Shown here one piece after another: positions 1 to 9,205 of a stretch of 64,000 nucleotides of DNA. The DNA is taken from the NCBI RefSeq assembly GCF_007830065.1, contig NZ_VLKK01000003.1, positions 289,970 through 353,969 on the forward strand, written 5' to 3'. This stretch comes from Sphingobium wenxiniae (GTDB taxonomy: Bacteria; Pseudomonadota; Alphaproteobacteria; Sphingomonadales; Sphingomonadaceae). Each line of letters starts with the position of its first letter. Within the stretch, counting starts at the first letter, position 1. A program made the position numbers and the translations under genes. The notes beneath the pieces are model-generated. The model made no database searches. It had not been told where the DNA came from and saw nothing but the letters and a program-made list of their open reading frames with translations.

Positions 1-500
1 ATGATGTTCTGGATCTGCGGCGTGCCCGGCATGGCGTCCATCGTAAAGGTGATAGCACCCAGCCCGATGGTGGCGGGCACCAGCCGCTTGGGGATGTCGG
101 CGCGCCGGAACATCTCCGCCGCGAACGGGTAGACCGCGAACACCGCGACAAAGACCGATACGCCGCCATAGGTCAGCAGCGCCGTCACCAGCATGATCGC
201 CGGAATCGCCTGCTCCGCCCCCACGAAACCGATCGCGGCCGTCACGATGGCGCGGGAGAAGCCCGAAATCTCGATCAGCTTGCCAAATAGCGCGCCCAGC
301 AGGAACACCGGGAAATACAGCTTCAGGAAGCTTCCCACCTTCTCCATGAACAGCCCGGAAAAGACGGCGGGAACGGCGGACGGCTCCGTCAGGAACACCG
401 CCAGCATCGCCAGCAGGGGCGCCATCAGGATGACGCTCATCCCCCGATAGGCTGCCAGCATCAGCAATATCAGCGACAATGCCGCGATCCCGACCGCCAT
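1..500 (-). CDS. GntP-family permease, N-terminal part
   Basis: The frame runs leftward from an ATG at 500 and is open to the window edge, giving about 166 residues of an N-terminal fragment. The product is strongly hydrophobic with repeated membrane helices. It contains YGGVSVFVAVFAVYPFA, then DIPKRLVPATIGLG and FTMDAMPGTPQIQN, which match the core of GntP-type proton-coupled permeases for gluconate or other organic acids. Substrate cannot be told from this part. It points away from rpsF, and 216 bases between them must hold both promoters. The family call rests on motif recognition, and the C-terminal half is outside the window. Confidence 0.75.
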   Translation of the reverse strand, partial: MAVGIAALSLILLMLAAYRGMSVILMAPLLAMLAVFLTEPSAVPAVFSGLFMEKVGSFLKLYFPVFLLGALFGKLIEISGFSRAIVTAAIGFVGAEQAIPAIMLVTALLTYGGVSVFVAVFAVYPFAAEMFRRADIPKRLVPATIGLGAITFTMDAMPGTPQIQNI

Positions 501-716
501 ATCCCCTTCCTTTCCCCGCTTTCGGTACGGAGCCTATGCGGTAGAAGGCGGCAAGCCAACTCCTCCTTGCCTTTCCCGCGCATTTCCCCCATAGGGCCGC
601 CTTCGCACGGGCCGGGGTGACTCGCTCCCGCGCGGAAGAATGTTTGAGACGACAGCCGGAGGGGCGATCCGCATGGGGCGGGCGTCAGCGATCGGCCAAG
701 AGATGAGGCAATACCC

Positions 717-1163
717 ATGGCTCTTTACGAGCATGTGTTCCTTGCGCGCCAGGATCTGGCACAGGCGCAGGTGGACGCGCTGGCGGAAACCGCCACCAAA
801 ATCGTCGAGGATCTGCAGGGCAAGGTGACCAAGGTCGAAACCTGGGGCCTGCGTTCGCTCGCATACAAGATCGCCAAGAACCGCAAGGCGCACTATGTGA
901 TGCTCAACATCGACGCCCCCGCCGGTGTCGTGGCCGAGCTGGAACGCCAGACCCAGATCAACGAAGACGTCATTCGCTACATGACCGTCAAGGTCGATGA
1001 GCTGGAAGGTGGCCCGTCAGTCATGATGCGCAAGCAGGAACGCTCCGAGCGTGGCGATCGCGGCCCGCGCGGCGACCGTGGCGACCGTGGCCCGCGCGAA
1101 GGCGGTTCTCGCGAAGATCGTGGCCCGCGCCGCGACCGCGACGAAGCCCCGGCTGGCGAATAA
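717..1163 (+). CDS. rpsF: 30S ribosomal protein S6
   Basis: Ribosomal protein S6 sits on the 30S platform and pairs with S18. The start [22 protein letters not shown] and the segment [22 protein letters not shown] are classic S6. Residues from about 108 to the end form a low-complexity tail of Arg, Gly and Asp (repeats of GDRGPR type), an extension frequent in alphaproteobacterial S6, making the protein 148 residues instead of the roughly 100-135 of other bacteria. An AGATGAGG-type ribosome binding site precedes the ATG. It is the first gene of rpsF-rpsR-rplI; the 13-base spacing to rpsR indicates one transcript. Confidence 0.97.
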   Translation: MALYEHVFLARQDLAQAQVDALAETATKIVEDLQGKVTKVETWGLRSLAYKIAKNRKAHYVMLNIDAPAGVVAELERQTQINEDVIRYMTVKVDELEGGPSVMMRKQERSERGDRGPRGDRGDRGPREGGSREDRGPRRDRDEAPAGE

Positions 1164-1176
1164 GGAGATCTGACCA

Positions 1177-1401
1177 ATGGCACGCCCGTTTTTCCGCCGC
1201 CGCAAGAGCTGCCCCTTCGCCGCCAAGGATGCGCCGAAGATCGATTACAAGGATGTCCGCCTGCTCCAGGGCTTCGTGTCCGAGCGGGGCAAGATCGTCC
1301 CCAGCCGCATCACCGCGGTGTCCGCCAAGAAGCAGCGTGAGCTGGCCCAGGCCATCAAGCGCGCCCGTCATCTGGGCCTGCTGCCCTACATCGTGAAGTG
1401 A
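1177..1401 (+). CDS. rpsR: 30S ribosomal protein S18
   Basis: S18 binds next to S6 on the small subunit. The 74-residue protein opens [18 protein letters not shown] and includes [39 protein letters not shown] and a terminal [13 protein letters not shown], all diagnostic. AAGGAGATC lies about ten bases before the ATG. Its position between rpsF and rplI is the normal bacterial arrangement, and the spacings of 13 bases on each side fit a single operon ending at the hairpin at 2035-2063. Confidence 0.97.
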   Translation: MARPFFRRRKSCPFAAKDAPKIDYKDVRLLQGFVSERGKIVPSRITAVSAKKQRELAQAIKRARHLGLLPYIVK

Positions 1402-1414
1402 GGGAGTAGAAATC

Positions 1415-2011
1415 ATGGAAATCATTCTCCTCGAACGAATCGAGAAGCTGGGCGCGATCGGCGATGTCGTCACTGTGAAGGACGGTTACGCCCGTAACTA
1501 CCTGCTGCCCAACAAGAAGGCGCTGCGTTCCAACAACGCCAACAGACAAGTCTTCGAAGCCAACCGCGCGAAGATCGAGGCTGACAATGCCGCCCGCCGC
1601 TCCGACGCCGAAAAGGCTGCGGAAGGCGTCAACGGCAAGCAGGTCGTCCTGATCCGCCAGTCGTCCAACGCCGGCCACCTCTACGGTTCGGTCGCCGTCC
1701 GCGATCTGGTCGAAGCGCTGCATGCCGATGGCGTCACCAACGTCACCAAGGCGATGGTGGTTCTGGAACGCCCGATCAAGACGCTGGGCGTTTTCGACGT
1801 CAAGGTCGCGCTGCACCCGGAAGTCGCCGTCACCATCCAAGTGAATGTCGCGCGCTCGCCGGAAGAAGCCGAACTGCAGTCGCAGGGCGTCGACGTGATG
1901 GCCGACCTGTTCGAAAAGGACGAGGCGGGCTTCACGGAAGATTACGATCCGAACGCCGAACCGGGCGAAATCGCCACGGAAACGGAAGAGACTCCGGCCG
2001 AACAGGCCTGA
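1415..2011 (+). CDS. rplI: 50S ribosomal protein L9
   Basis: L9 is a two-domain protein bound to 23S rRNA near the L1 stalk. The N-terminal domain MEIILLERIEKLGAIGDVV followed by KDGYARNYLLPNKKA is the L9 signature; the C-terminal domain covers roughly residues 60-150. The 198-residue length exceeds the usual ~150 because of an acidic tail (EDYDPNAEPGEIATETEETP) after the conserved core, as is common in sphingomonads. It is preceded by GAGGGAGTAG and is the last gene of the operon; a strong intrinsic terminator starts 24 bases after the stop codon. Confidence 0.97.
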   Translation: MEIILLERIEKLGAIGDVVTVKDGYARNYLLPNKKALRSNNANRQVFEANRAKIEADNAARRSDAEKAAEGVNGKQVVLIRQSSNAGHLYGSVAVRDLVEALHADGVTNVTKAMVVLERPIKTLGVFDVKVALHPEVAVTIQVNVARSPEEAELQSQGVDVMADLFEKDEAGFTEDYDPNAEPGEIATETEETPAEQA

Positions 2012-2034
2012 GCTTCCCCACAGGATCGGAAAAG

Positions 2035-2063
2035 AAAGCCGCCCCCCACCGGGCGGCTTTTTT
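2035..2063 (+). terminator. Intrinsic terminator of rpsF-rpsR-rplI
   Basis: A perfect 10-base-pair stem (AAAGCCGCCC with GGGCGGCTTT, loop CCCACC) runs into a short T tract. It lies directly after rplI, so it should end the ribosomal operon. Confidence 0.92.
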
Positions 2064-2173
2064 GCTTTCTCTGGAGGCGCTTGCCGCCCCGCCGAACAGC
2101 GAATCGGTTCAGGCTGCCCTGCCGACGCCGCGAAAGGGGCGGAACAGGAACCGGGCGCGGGCGTTCCCCCGCC

Positions 2174-2506
2174 ATGGAGCAGCGCCCCCTCATCGAACGC
2201 CTGGCCCGCCATCTTTCCGCCGGCCATCCGGACCGATGGGCAAACCGCGTGGAAGATGCAGCCAGCATTCTGGCGATCCTCAAGGAACCGGACTGCATCA
2301 TGATGGAAGCAGGCTCCGGCGACATATGGCGTTCCATGATCGAGGCGGCATTGCGCCAACGCTGGGAAATGGCGGCAGCGGAGGAAAGATCGCTACCCCC
2401 GGCCGGAGCGGACGAAGAAGGCGAAATCCCGCTGTCGGAAAAGACCGTGGGCGGCGATCCTGCCGACTGGATTCATCTTCGGGAATCGCGGGAGAAGAAA
2501 TCATGA
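2174..2506 (+). CDS. Small conserved protein of unknown function
   Basis: A 110-residue soluble protein beginning MEQRPLIERLARHLSAGHPDRW. It is rich in Trp and acidic residues, with a predicted helical N-terminal half (DAASILAILKEPDCIMMEAG, then IWRSMIEAALRQRWEMAAAEE). I do not recognise a named family, though similar proteins are familiar from sphingomonads. The ATG at 2174 is preferred to the longer frame from 2081, because the upstream part is Arg/Pro-rich and looks like read-through of intergenic DNA. Its TGA overlaps the ATG of the next gene (ATGA at 2503-2506), so the two are probably translated together. Confidence 0.7.
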   Translation: MEQRPLIERLARHLSAGHPDRWANRVEDAASILAILKEPDCIMMEAGSGDIWRSMIEAALRQRWEMAAAEERSLPPAGADEEGEIPLSEKTVGGDPADWIHLRESREKKS

Positions 2507-2751
2507 AATCCTTGTTGAAACTGGCCTTTTTGACAGGCTTGGGCACCGTGGCCTGGAAAAGCTGGCGGGAATGGAAGGCCAGCCGCGGCGACGAAGACGA
2601 TCGCGGAGCGGTTGGCTCTTCGGGTATCGTCAGGGATGCCGGACCGGACGAACAGCATTTGGATGCGGCGGATTGGGATTTGGTCGACGAACAATCGGAC
2701 GAATCCTTTCCCGCAAGCGATCCGCCCGCCAATTTCCGGGGCATAGCCTGA
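2503..2751 (+). CDS. Small protein with SFPASDPP motif
   Basis: An 82-residue protein opening MKSLLKLAFLTGLGTVAWK, a short hydrophobic N-terminus that could be a membrane anchor, followed by a charged region. Near the C-terminus it has DEQSDESFPASDPPANF. The core (S)DESFPASDPP is a short motif found at the ends of many small alphaproteobacterial proteins, of unknown function. The start overlaps the stop of the preceding gene by ATGA. The frame could be extended upstream to 2062, but that would swallow the terminator tail and all of the preceding gene, so I rejected it. Confidence 0.7.
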   Translation: MKSLLKLAFLTGLGTVAWKSWREWKASRGDEDDRGAVGSSGIVRDAGPDEQHLDAADWDLVDEQSDESFPASDPPANFRGIA

Positions 2752-2851
2752 AACCCCCTTTTGCCGCATTGCCCCGTCCTCCCACCTCTTCTATGACGCG
2801 CAACGCGGGGACGCCGAACGCCGGCGTCCGACAGAGGAAAGCTGAAAATTC

Positions 2852-3784
2852 ATGCCTTCGGGTCTGATCGCGCTGCTGGACGATGTGGCGGGCATAGCGA
2901 AACTGACGGCAACGTCGCTGGATGACGTCGCGGCAGCGGCGGGAAAAGCGGGAAGCAAGGCCGCCGGGGTCGTGATCGACGACACGGCGGTAACGCCTCG
3001 CTATGTGATCGGGCTGACTCCCGACCGCGAACTTCCGATCATATTCAAGATCGCCAAAGGCTCGCTTCGCAACAAGCTGCTTTTCCTCCTTCCCGCGGCT
3101 TTGGCGCTGAGCGCGCTGGCGCCCTGGCTGCTGCCTCCGCTTCTCATGCTGGGCGGGGCCTTCCTTTGTTTCGAAGCGACCGAGAAACTGGCGGAGGCGC
3201 TGGGCGGCGGCCATGACCTCGCGCAGGAAGCCTTGGCAACGCACAGTTCGCAGGAGTTGGAGGACCAGAAAGTTTCCGGAGCCATCCGCACCGATTTCAT
3301 CCTTTCAGGGGAGATCATGGCGATCGCGCTCGGGACGGTCGCCACCGAGCCTCTTTGGGAACAGGCGGTCGTTCTGTTGGTCGTGGCCGTATTCATCACT
3401 GCGGGCGTCTATGGCGTCGTCGGCTTCATCGTGAAGATGGACGATATCGGGCTGCATCTGGCGCAGCGGACTTCCTATCTCCTGCGCACCATCGGACGCG
3501 GGCTGGTGATGGCCATGCCGGTGCTCATGAAGATATTGAGCGTAGTCGGAACCGCCGCGATGCTCTGGGTAGGCGGGGGCCTGATCGTGCACGGCCTGCA
3601 TGAATTTCATTGGGACCTGATCCCGGATAGCATTCATCGCATGGCGCAAAGCGGCGCCGCCGCCCTACCCGCCATCGGGCCGGCGATCGAATGGACGCTC
3701 GGCGCGGCCGGCTCCGCGATCGTGGGAATGGCGATCGGCGCGATCATCGTGGGGCTGCTTCATCTTCTGCCGCGAAAGCATTGA
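2852..3784 (+). CDS. DUF808 (YedI-type) inner-membrane protein
   Basis: A 310-residue inner-membrane protein. The start MPSGLIALLDDVAGIAKLTA, then SLDDVAAAAGKAGSKAAGVVIDD, DDTAVTPRYVIGL and ELPIIFKIAKGSLRNK are typical of the DUF808/YedI family, as are the following helices (LLPAALALSALAPWLLPPLL) and FLCFEATEKL. Several more membrane spans fill the C-terminal half, which ends in a Gly/Ala-rich helix and HLLPRKH. The biochemical role of the family is not known. It stands alone, with about 100 bases before it and a shorter gap after. Confidence 0.85.
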   Translation: MPSGLIALLDDVAGIAKLTATSLDDVAAAAGKAGSKAAGVVIDDTAVTPRYVIGLTPDRELPIIFKIAKGSLRNKLLFLLPAALALSALAPWLLPPLLMLGGAFLCFEATEKLAEALGGGHDLAQEALATHSSQELEDQKVSGAIRTDFILSGEIMAIALGTVATEPLWEQAVVLLVVAVFITAGVYGVVGFIVKMDDIGLHLAQRTSYLLRTIGRGLVMAMPVLMKILSVVGTAAMLWVGGGLIVHGLHEFHWDLIPDSIHRMAQSGAAALPAIGPAIEWTLGAAGSAIVGMAIGAIIVGLLHLLPRKH

Positions 3785-3906
3785 AGCGGCGCGCCTTCGC
3801 ACCAGCGAAGACGGCACAGGCAGAAAACCGATGATTTTAGCCTGCCTGAATGACGCGTCGCACAAAAGAATTGAAGAGGGTCCCGCGAATCGGTAATTAT
3901 CGGACC

Positions 3907-4227
3907 ATGCAAGCGCCGACCGACATCTTCCAAGCCATAGCCCAGCAGAAATGCCTGATCGCAACCTATAATCGCATGATCGTGAAGCTGGCGCCCCACA
4001 TCCTCTATACCCGTCACGATGAAATGTTCATCGACGCCGTGACGATCGAACGGGATGGCCGGCCTCCGCGCGAGTTGAAGCTGGGCACCTTCAAGCTCAC
4101 GGGCCTCAGCAATATCGGCGTGGTCGATGAGCCGTTCGAGGCCATGCACGGCCTTTATGATGAAACGGACGCCAAATATAAGGGCGTGACGCTGTTCGCG
4201 GTGCAGTCGGAAAACGCGACGGCCTGA
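3907..4227 (+). CDS. Stand-alone WYL-like small protein
   Basis: A 106-residue soluble protein starting MQAPTDIFQAIAQQKCLIAT. The pattern 'AIAQQKCLIATYNR', then KLAPHILYTRHDEMFIDAV and ELKLGTFKLTGLSNI resembles a WYL ligand-sensing fold (basic strand, 'P..l.y' strand, then 'k.F.l..i'), but no DNA-binding domain is attached. That assignment is an inference from pattern only. The ATG at 3907 is preferred over the one at 3850, since the extra 19 residues are basic and not domain-like. It converges on the ABC transporter genes with only four bases between the stop codons. Confidence 0.6.
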   Translation: MQAPTDIFQAIAQQKCLIATYNRMIVKLAPHILYTRHDEMFIDAVTIERDGRPPRELKLGTFKLTGLSNIGVVDEPFEAMHGLYDETDAKYKGVTLFAVQSENATA

Positions 4228-4231
4228 TCCG

Positions 4232-5002
4232 TTATTTTTTCAGCCGATAGCCCGTCCGGAACACCCATCCCACGACCGCAAGGCACAGCACCAGCATCGC
4301 CGCGATGAAGGCGATGCTGAATCCGATGCCGACATCCCCCTTGCCGAAGAAGGTCCAGCGAAAGCCGGAGATCAGATAGACGATCGGATTGAACAGCGTG
4401 ATCGTCCGCCACGGCTCGGCCAGCATGTGGATCGAGTAGAAAGCGCCGCCCAGAAAGGTCATCGGCATGATGAGCAATAGGGGAATGACCTGCAACTGCT
4501 CGAAGCTCTGCGCCCAGATGCCTAGGATGAAGCCGAACAGGCAGAAGCTGACCGCGATCAGGATCATGAAAGCGATCATTGCGAAAGGATGGGCGACGGG
4601 AAGGTCGACGAACAGATGCGCGGTCGCGAAGATGATGATGCCGACGATGAAGGCTTTCGTCGCCGCCGCGCTCACATAGGCGGTCACGGTTTCCGCGGCC
4701 GAAACCGGCGCGGACAGCAGTTCATAAATGGTGCCGGTGAATTTCGGCATGTAAATCCCGAAACTGGCGTTGAAGATGCTTTCCGTGAACATCGACATCA
4801 TGATGAGGCCCGGCACGATGAAAGCGGCATAGGGGATGCCGTCGATTTCCGTCATGCGGGAACCGATCGCGCCGCCGAAGACCACGAAATAAAGGGATGT
4901 GGTGATCACCGGCACCAGAAGCCCGGTCAGGAGCGTGCGCCGGAACCTGTGCAGTTCGAATCTGTAGATCGCCCATATGGCGCGCAGGTTGGGGCCGCTC
5001 AT
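4232..5002 (-). CDS. ABC-2 type exporter permease
   Basis: A 256-residue membrane protein with six predicted helices, the size of ABC-2 type permeases. The start [20 protein letters not shown] is the usual cytoplasmic amphipathic segment, followed by [20 protein letters not shown]. The helix [20 protein letters not shown] and then [16 protein letters not shown] match the conserved ABC-2 signature region. Its ATG overlaps the stop of the upstream ATPase gene (ATGA), so both halves of the exporter are made together. The cargo is not identifiable; drug or lipid export is the usual guess for this class. Confidence 0.88.
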   Translation of the reverse strand: MSGPNLRAIWAIYRFELHRFRRTLLTGLLVPVITTSLYFVVFGGAIGSRMTEIDGIPYAAFIVPGLIMMSMFTESIFNASFGIYMPKFTGTIYELLSAPVSAAETVTAYVSAAATKAFIVGIIIFATAHLFVDLPVAHPFAMIAFMILIAVSFCLFGFILGIWAQSFEQLQVIPLLLIMPMTFLGGAFYSIHMLAEPWRTITLFNPIVYLISGFRWTFFGKGDVGIGFSIAFIAAMLVLCLAVVGWVFRTGYRLKK

Positions 5003-5931
5003 GCCGCCTGCTCCCGATGCACCAGGCTGACGAAAATATCCTCCAGGCTGCTTTGCTGCGTGTTGAGATCCTTATAGGCGATGCCAAGATCGCCCAGCTT
5101 GCGAAGCAGGGAAGACACGCCCGTGCGTTCGGCCCGCGTGTCGAACAGATATTCCATCTCGTTCCCTTCGGCCTCCAGGGACACGCCCCATTCCGCCAGT
5201 TCGCCCGGAACGTCCGGAAGCGGTTCCGAAAGCGTGATGGTCAACGTCTTCTTGCCGAGTTTCCGCATCAGGGCGTCCTTGTCCTCGACGAGCACCAGTT
5301 CGCCCTTGTTGATGACGCCCACGCGATCCGCCATCTCCTCCGCCTCCTCGATATAATGGGTGGTGAGGATGATCGTCACGCCGGTCTGGCGCAGTTCGCC
5401 GATCAGTTTCCACATGTCCCGCCGCAATTCGACGTCCACGCCCGCCGTGGGTTCGTCCAGGAACAGGACGCGCGGTTCGTGGCTGAGCGCCTTGGCGATC
5501 ATGACGCGGCGCTTCATGCCCCCCGACAGCTCCAAGATCCTGTTGTGCCGCTTGTCCCACAGGGAAAGATCGCGCAACACCTTTTCGATAGTGGCGTCAT
5601 TACGCGGCTTGCCGAACAGGCCGCGGGAAAAGGCGACCGTGTCGATCACCCGCTCGAACTGGTCAGTGGACAATTCCTGCGGCACAAGACCGATGGCCGA
5701 TCGCGCCCCGCGATAGTCGCGGACGATGTCATGGCCAGCGACCGATACGGAGCCGCCGCCCGGCCGCACATTGCCGCAGACGATCGAGATCAGGGTTGTC
5801 TTGCCCGCGCCATTCGGGCCCAGCAGCGCGAAAATCTCCCCCTCCTCGATGGAAAGATCGATACCTTTGAGTGCCTGAAAGCCCGACGCATAGCTTTTCG
5901 TCAGCCCGGAAATCGTGATGATGGACGCCAT
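4999..5931 (-). CDS. ABC exporter ATP-binding protein
   Basis: A 310-residue ATPase that pairs with the ABC-2 permease immediately downstream. Visible motifs are Walker A (GPNGAGKTT), the Q-loop region, signature LSGGMKRR, Walker B ([12 protein letters not shown]) and the H-loop ([15 protein letters not shown]). The C-terminal ~80 residues form the extra domain seen in DrrA/NodI-type ATPases of ABC-2 exporters. I chose the ATG at 5931 rather than the TTG three codons upstream. The two genes overlap by four bases and probably form a two-gene operon. Confidence 0.9.
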   Translation of the reverse strand: MASIITISGLTKSYASGFQALKGIDLSIEEGEIFALLGPNGAGKTTLISIVCGNVRPGGGSVSVAGHDIVRDYRGARSAIGLVPQELSTDQFERVIDTVAFSRGLFGKPRNDATIEKVLRDLSLWDKRHNRILELSGGMKRRVMIAKALSHEPRVLFLDEPTAGVDVELRRDMWKLIGELRQTGVTIILTTHYIEEAEEMADRVGVINKGELVLVEDKDALMRKLGKKTLTITLSEPLPDVPGELAEWGVSLEAEGNEMEYLFDTRAERTGVSSLLRKLGDLGIAYKDLNTQQSSLEDIFVSLVHREQAA

Positions 5932-6000
5932 ATGCGGCAAGGCCCTTTTTTCTGCTTTGCCCGGAGCATAGACGCTCGGTCCCGTCAGGCAACCGCGCGC

Positions 6001-6630
6001 TTATTCCCCCCGGCGGAAAAAGCGGAACACCGTCGCGGGGGGAAAATTCCGGACGGTCTGGCCGACGCGGACGACATCCAGGTTCAGCATGTCGAGAATG
6101 TCTCGATTGACCGGCGGGCGCATGGAATAGGTGAACTGGATGAAGGCCCCGCCCGGACGCAACATGCGGAAAGCCTCCGTCAATATGTCCACATGCATGG
6201 CGCGATCCATGGCGAGCAGGGGCAGGCCGCTGATAACCGCCTGATATTGACCCGGCTCTCCCGCCGCGACGGTCGAAACGACCTGCGCGGGCGTTTCCAG
6301 TATCTCGACATTGGGAAAGTGCCGCCGCAGGCTTCTGGCAAAGGCCGGGTTGATTTCCACCACCTCCAGCCTTTCCGCCGGAAGGCCGGTTCCCAATATG
6401 GCGCGCGTGAACACGCCCGTGCCGCCGCCCAGTTCCAGAACGCGGCCATCGCCGGGGTCGATATGCGACACCATGAGGCGCGCCAGATAGCGGCTGCTGG
6501 GCACGACGGACGCCGTCTGGCGCGGCTTTTTCAACCAAGCGGCGAGGAAGTCCAGATATTCTGATGCACGGGTGCGCAATTCGCTTTGGGGCATGGCGAT
6601 AGCCCGGCTGCGCTTCGATTTATGCTGCAT
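6001..6630 (-). CDS. Class I SAM methyltransferase, PmtA-like
   Basis: A 209-residue methyltransferase with SAM motif I VLELGGGTGVFTRAIL near residue 65, the acidic motif VVEINPAFA, and motif IV-like GQYQAVISGLPLLAM. Residues 28-50 (FLAAWLKKPRQTASVVPSS) and the GLPL segment match PmtA-type phospholipid N-methyltransferases, which methylate phosphatidylethanolamine toward phosphatidylcholine. The substrate is inferred from those motifs only. The ATG at 6630 is used; a second ATG at 6594 (MPQSELRT) would remove a basic leader of 12 residues and cannot be excluded. Confidence 0.75.
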   Translation of the reverse strand: MQHKSKRSRAIAMPQSELRTRASEYLDFLAAWLKKPRQTASVVPSSRYLARLMVSHIDPGDGRVLELGGGTGVFTRAILGTGLPAERLEVVEINPAFARSLRRHFPNVEILETPAQVVSTVAAGEPGQYQAVISGLPLLAMDRAMHVDILTEAFRMLRPGGAFIQFTYSMRPPVNRDILDMLNLDVVRVGQTVRNFPPATVFRFFRRGE

Positions 6631-6747
6631 GGGCGAAATACGACCGCTCCGTTTCGGTTGCGAGTTCTCTTAGCCGCGAGATCCGGCCGCGTCGATTGTG
6701 TTTCGGCACAAAACCAGCCGAATAACCGTTCCATGAGGCAAAGCGAC

Positions 6748-6786
6748 CGGCCCATGATCCACCCGTTTCCCGCACATCATGGGCCG
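6748..6786. terminator. Hairpin after enoyl-CoA hydratase gene
   Basis: A perfect 11-base inverted repeat (CGGCCCATGAT and ATCATGGGCCG, 17-base loop) lies nine bases past the stop codon of the hydratase gene (minus strand). No T tract follows, so it is a likely 3'-end or pause hairpin and not a proven terminator. Confidence 0.45.
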
Positions 6787-6794
6787 AACGGAAA

Positions 6795-7571
6795 TCAACG
6801 CCCCTTCCACACGCCCGGACGCTTCTCGACGAAGGCAGCCATGCCTTCCTTCTTGTCTTCCGTCGCGGTCAGAATCTGGAACAGGCGACGTTCGGTCAGC
6901 AATCCCTGCGCCAGACCGGTTTCAAAGGCGATGTTGACCATTTCCTTGTTCACCATGGCCGCCATGGGAGGCATGGAGGCTATCGTCGCGGCGGTTTTCA
7001 GGGCGTCGTCGATCAAATCCGCCGCCGGAACGATCCGCGCGACAAGCCCCGCGCGCTCCGCCTCCTGCGCATCCATCATCCGTCCGGTCAGGCACATTTC
7101 CATCGCCTTGGCCTTACCGACGGCGCGGGTCAGCCGCTGCGATCCTCCCATGCCCGGCGCAACGCCCAGCTTGATTTCGGGTTGGCCGAATTTGGCCGTG
7201 TCCGCCGCGATGATGAAATCGGCCATCATGGCCAGCTCGCATCCCCCGCCTAGGGCGAAACCGGCCACGGCGGCGATCCATGGCTTGCGCGTTGCAACGA
7301 CTTTCGACTGCCAGCCTGAAAAGAAGTCTTCCAGGAAAAAGTCCGACGCGGGCTTATCCGCCATTTCCTTGATATCGGCGCCGGCCGCAAAAGCCTTTTC
7401 GCTGCCGGTGACGACGGCGCAATGCCGGGACGGATCGGCGTCAAAAGCAGCGAAGGCAGCGCTCAGTTCAACCAGCACCTGGCTATTAAGCGCGTTGAGC
7501 GCCTGCGGACGGTTGAGGGTGATGAGCGTCACCGCATCGCGCTGTTCCACCAGAATCGTTTCATAGGTCAT
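6795..7571 (-). CDS. Enoyl-CoA hydratase
   Basis: Crotonase-superfamily protein of 258 residues, the standard length for a short-chain enoyl-CoA hydratase. It starts [20 protein letters not shown] and has [13 protein letters not shown], the oxyanion-hole segment [12 protein letters not shown], and both catalytic glutamates in [12 protein letters not shown] and [16 protein letters not shown]. The end ([14 protein letters not shown]) is also typical. The ATG at 7571 is chosen; the frame continues 11 codons upstream without sense. It hydrates trans-2-enoyl-CoA in beta-oxidation. It is separated from the larger beta-oxidation operon at 11.7 kb. Confidence 0.92.
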   Translation of the reverse strand: MTYETILVEQRDAVTLITLNRPQALNALNSQVLVELSAAFAAFDADPSRHCAVVTGSEKAFAAGADIKEMADKPASDFFLEDFFSGWQSKVVATRKPWIAAVAGFALGGGCELAMMADFIIAADTAKFGQPEIKLGVAPGMGGSQRLTRAVGKAKAMEMCLTGRMMDAQEAERAGLVARIVPAADLIDDALKTAATIASMPPMAAMVNKEMVNIAFETGLAQGLLTERRLFQILTATEDKKEGMAAFVEKRPGVWKGR

Positions 7572-7614
7572 GGCTGTCTTCCTTCTTCCGTCCGCTCCGC
7601 TCATGTCAGAGGTT

Positions 7615-8448
7615 TCATCGGCACAAATGCATGAAATCCCGGTCGTAGCTGCGCATATGCGCGCCTGCGTCGATATAGAGGGTCTGGCCCGTCACGGCGG
7701 TCGCCTGCGCCAGATACAGAACTGCTTCGGCAATCTGTTCCGGCTGCGGCAATCGATCCAGAGGCATCAGGTTCTTCAACCGTTCCGTCTGCGCTTCGTC
7801 ATAGTCGGGCGTCGGAATGGTAAGGCCGGGCGCCACTGCGTTCACCCTGATCCGAGGTGCCAGGCTGCCGGCGCTCAATCGGGTCAGACCGGCCAGCGCC
7901 AGCTTGGACAGCGTATAGGCCAGTTGATCCTCATGCGGATGATCGATCCGCTGGTCGAGTATATTGACGATGCACCGATCGACCGCGCCTGCCGGCACCA
8001 TCGCAAACGCCTTGGTCAGCAAGGTGGGCGCCACGCAATTGACGGCATAATGCCGCATCATATCGTCGGCCGTGACGTCGCCCAGCCGATCCTGGCCGAA
8101 CAGGGCGGCGCTGTTCACCAGCACGTCGGGCGGCCGGCCGAAGCGTTCCGCCACCTTCGCGATCAACTCTTCCGCACCCTCCGGATCGGAGAAATCGACG
8201 ACAAAGCCCTCCCATTCTGTGCCGTTTTCCTCCAGCGCCAGAGCCAGGTGCGACTCGAGCCGCGTGTCGTGGCTGCCATGGATCGCGAGGGAAAAACCGG
8301 CCCTGGCAAAGGCGACGGCGATATGGGCGCCCAGCCGCCGATGCCCGCCCGTGACCAGCGCAAGCCTCTTCCCGGCGAGAGGCGCCGGCCCCCCTTCGCC
8401 CTCAGGCCGCGCGCGTCCCAGCGGACGATAGGATGTATCGCGTTCCTT
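7615..8448 (-). CDS. SDR oxidoreductase, pteridine-reductase-like
   Basis: A short-chain dehydrogenase with the cofactor motif TGGHRRLG about residue 35 (Arg in the TGxxxRxG pattern, which is associated with NADPH use and pteridine reductases), an NSAALF segment in place of NAG, and the active-site pair YTLSK. It ends in a dihydrofolate/pteridine-reductase-like C-terminus ([15 protein letters not shown]). The start is a GTG whose bases overlap the folE stop (GTGA at 8448-8451), so it is translationally coupled to folE. A role in reducing dihydromonapterin or dihydrofolate (FolM/PTR1-like) is inferred from motif plus neighbour. The GTG first base is at 8451; the first ~25 residues are Pro/Gly-rich and a later start is possible. 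Confidence 0.8.
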   Translation of the reverse strand, partial: KERDTSYRPLGRARPEGEGGPAPLAGKRLALVTGGHRRLGAHIAVAFARAGFSLAIHGSHDTRLESHLALALEENGTEWEGFVVDFSDPEGAEELIAKVAERFGRPPDVLVNSAALFGQDRLGDVTADDMMRHYAVNCVAPTLLTKAFAMVPAGAVDRCIVNILDQRIDHPHEDQLAYTLSKLALAGLTRLSAGSLAPRIRVNAVAPGLTIPTPDYDEAQTERLKNLMPLDRLPQPEQIAEAVLYLAQATAVTGQTLYIDAGAHMRSYDRDFMHLCR

Positions 8449-9056
8449 CACGATTCGATGAGCTTCAGCACTTCCTCACGGCTTTTTTCATCCTCGCGGA
8501 AAATGCCGAGCATACGGCTGGTTTTCATGATGACGTTGGGCGTGCGCACGCCACGGCCGGTCATGCAGCCATGGGTTGCCTCGATCACCACGGCGACGCC
8601 CTGGGGCTTCAAATTTTCCCAGATGCAGTTGGCGACCTGAGACGTCAGCCGTTCCTGCACTTGCAGGCGGTGGGCAAAGGCATGAAGGACACGCGCGAGC
8701 TTCGATATGCCCACCACATAGTCGCCGGGCAGATAGGCGATATGCGCCCGGCCGATGATGGGCGCCATATGATGTTCGCAATGCGACTGGAAGGGGATGT
8801 CCTTGAGCAGCACGACATCGTCATAGCCGCCCACCTCATGAAAGATGCGGGAGAGATGATAGGCCGGATCGTCGCCATAACCACGGCAATATTCCCGCCA
8901 GGCCCGGGCGACGCGCTCGGGCGTTTCGAGCAATCCTTCCCGCGCCGGATCGTCGCCCGACCATCTGATCAACGCACGGATCGCATCGGACACCTCGGCC
9001 GGCACCGGCTCCTTCGAAGATTCTCCTACGGTTTCCGCATCGGGATCATAAATCAT
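8448..9056 (-). CDS. folE: GTP cyclohydrolase I
   Basis: FolE converts GTP to 7,8-dihydroneopterin triphosphate, the first step of tetrahydrofolate synthesis. Zinc ligands are visible in FQSHCEHHMAPIIG and in EATHGCMTGRGVR. Other signatures are LETPERVARAWREY, GDYVVGISKLARV and HRLQVQERLTSQVA, and the end RTPNVIMKTSRMLG. I place the start at the ATG at 9056 (MIYDPDAETVGESS), giving 202 residues, the normal size; the frame extends upstream to 9251 but with Cys/Trp-rich nonsense. The downstream SDR gene overlaps its stop codon. Confidence 0.95.
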   Translation of the reverse strand: MIYDPDAETVGESSKEPVPAEVSDAIRALIRWSGDDPAREGLLETPERVARAWREYCRGYGDDPAYHLSRIFHEVGGYDDVVLLKDIPFQSHCEHHMAPIIGRAHIAYLPGDYVVGISKLARVLHAFAHRLQVQERLTSQVANCIWENLKPQGVAVVIEATHGCMTGRGVRTPNVIMKTSRMLGIFREDEKSREEVLKLIES

Positions 9057-9205
9057 GATAAAGACGGCTCCTTGTTTCGGCCTGCATATGGCGTCTCCTC
9101 CGCGAGATGACCAGCCCTTTCCGGCTGCTGGACACAGAGCCGCTCCGATGGCACATCGCGCCCAAAGGAGCTTGATCGAGCAAATGCCATTCCCGGCGGC
9201 CTTCC

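Noticed and set aside
5017..6564. Long plus-strand frame opposite the ABC ATPase and methyltransferase genes
   Set aside because: It is His/Arg-rich, spans two confident minus-strand genes and shows no domain, as expected of antisense frames in high-GC DNA.
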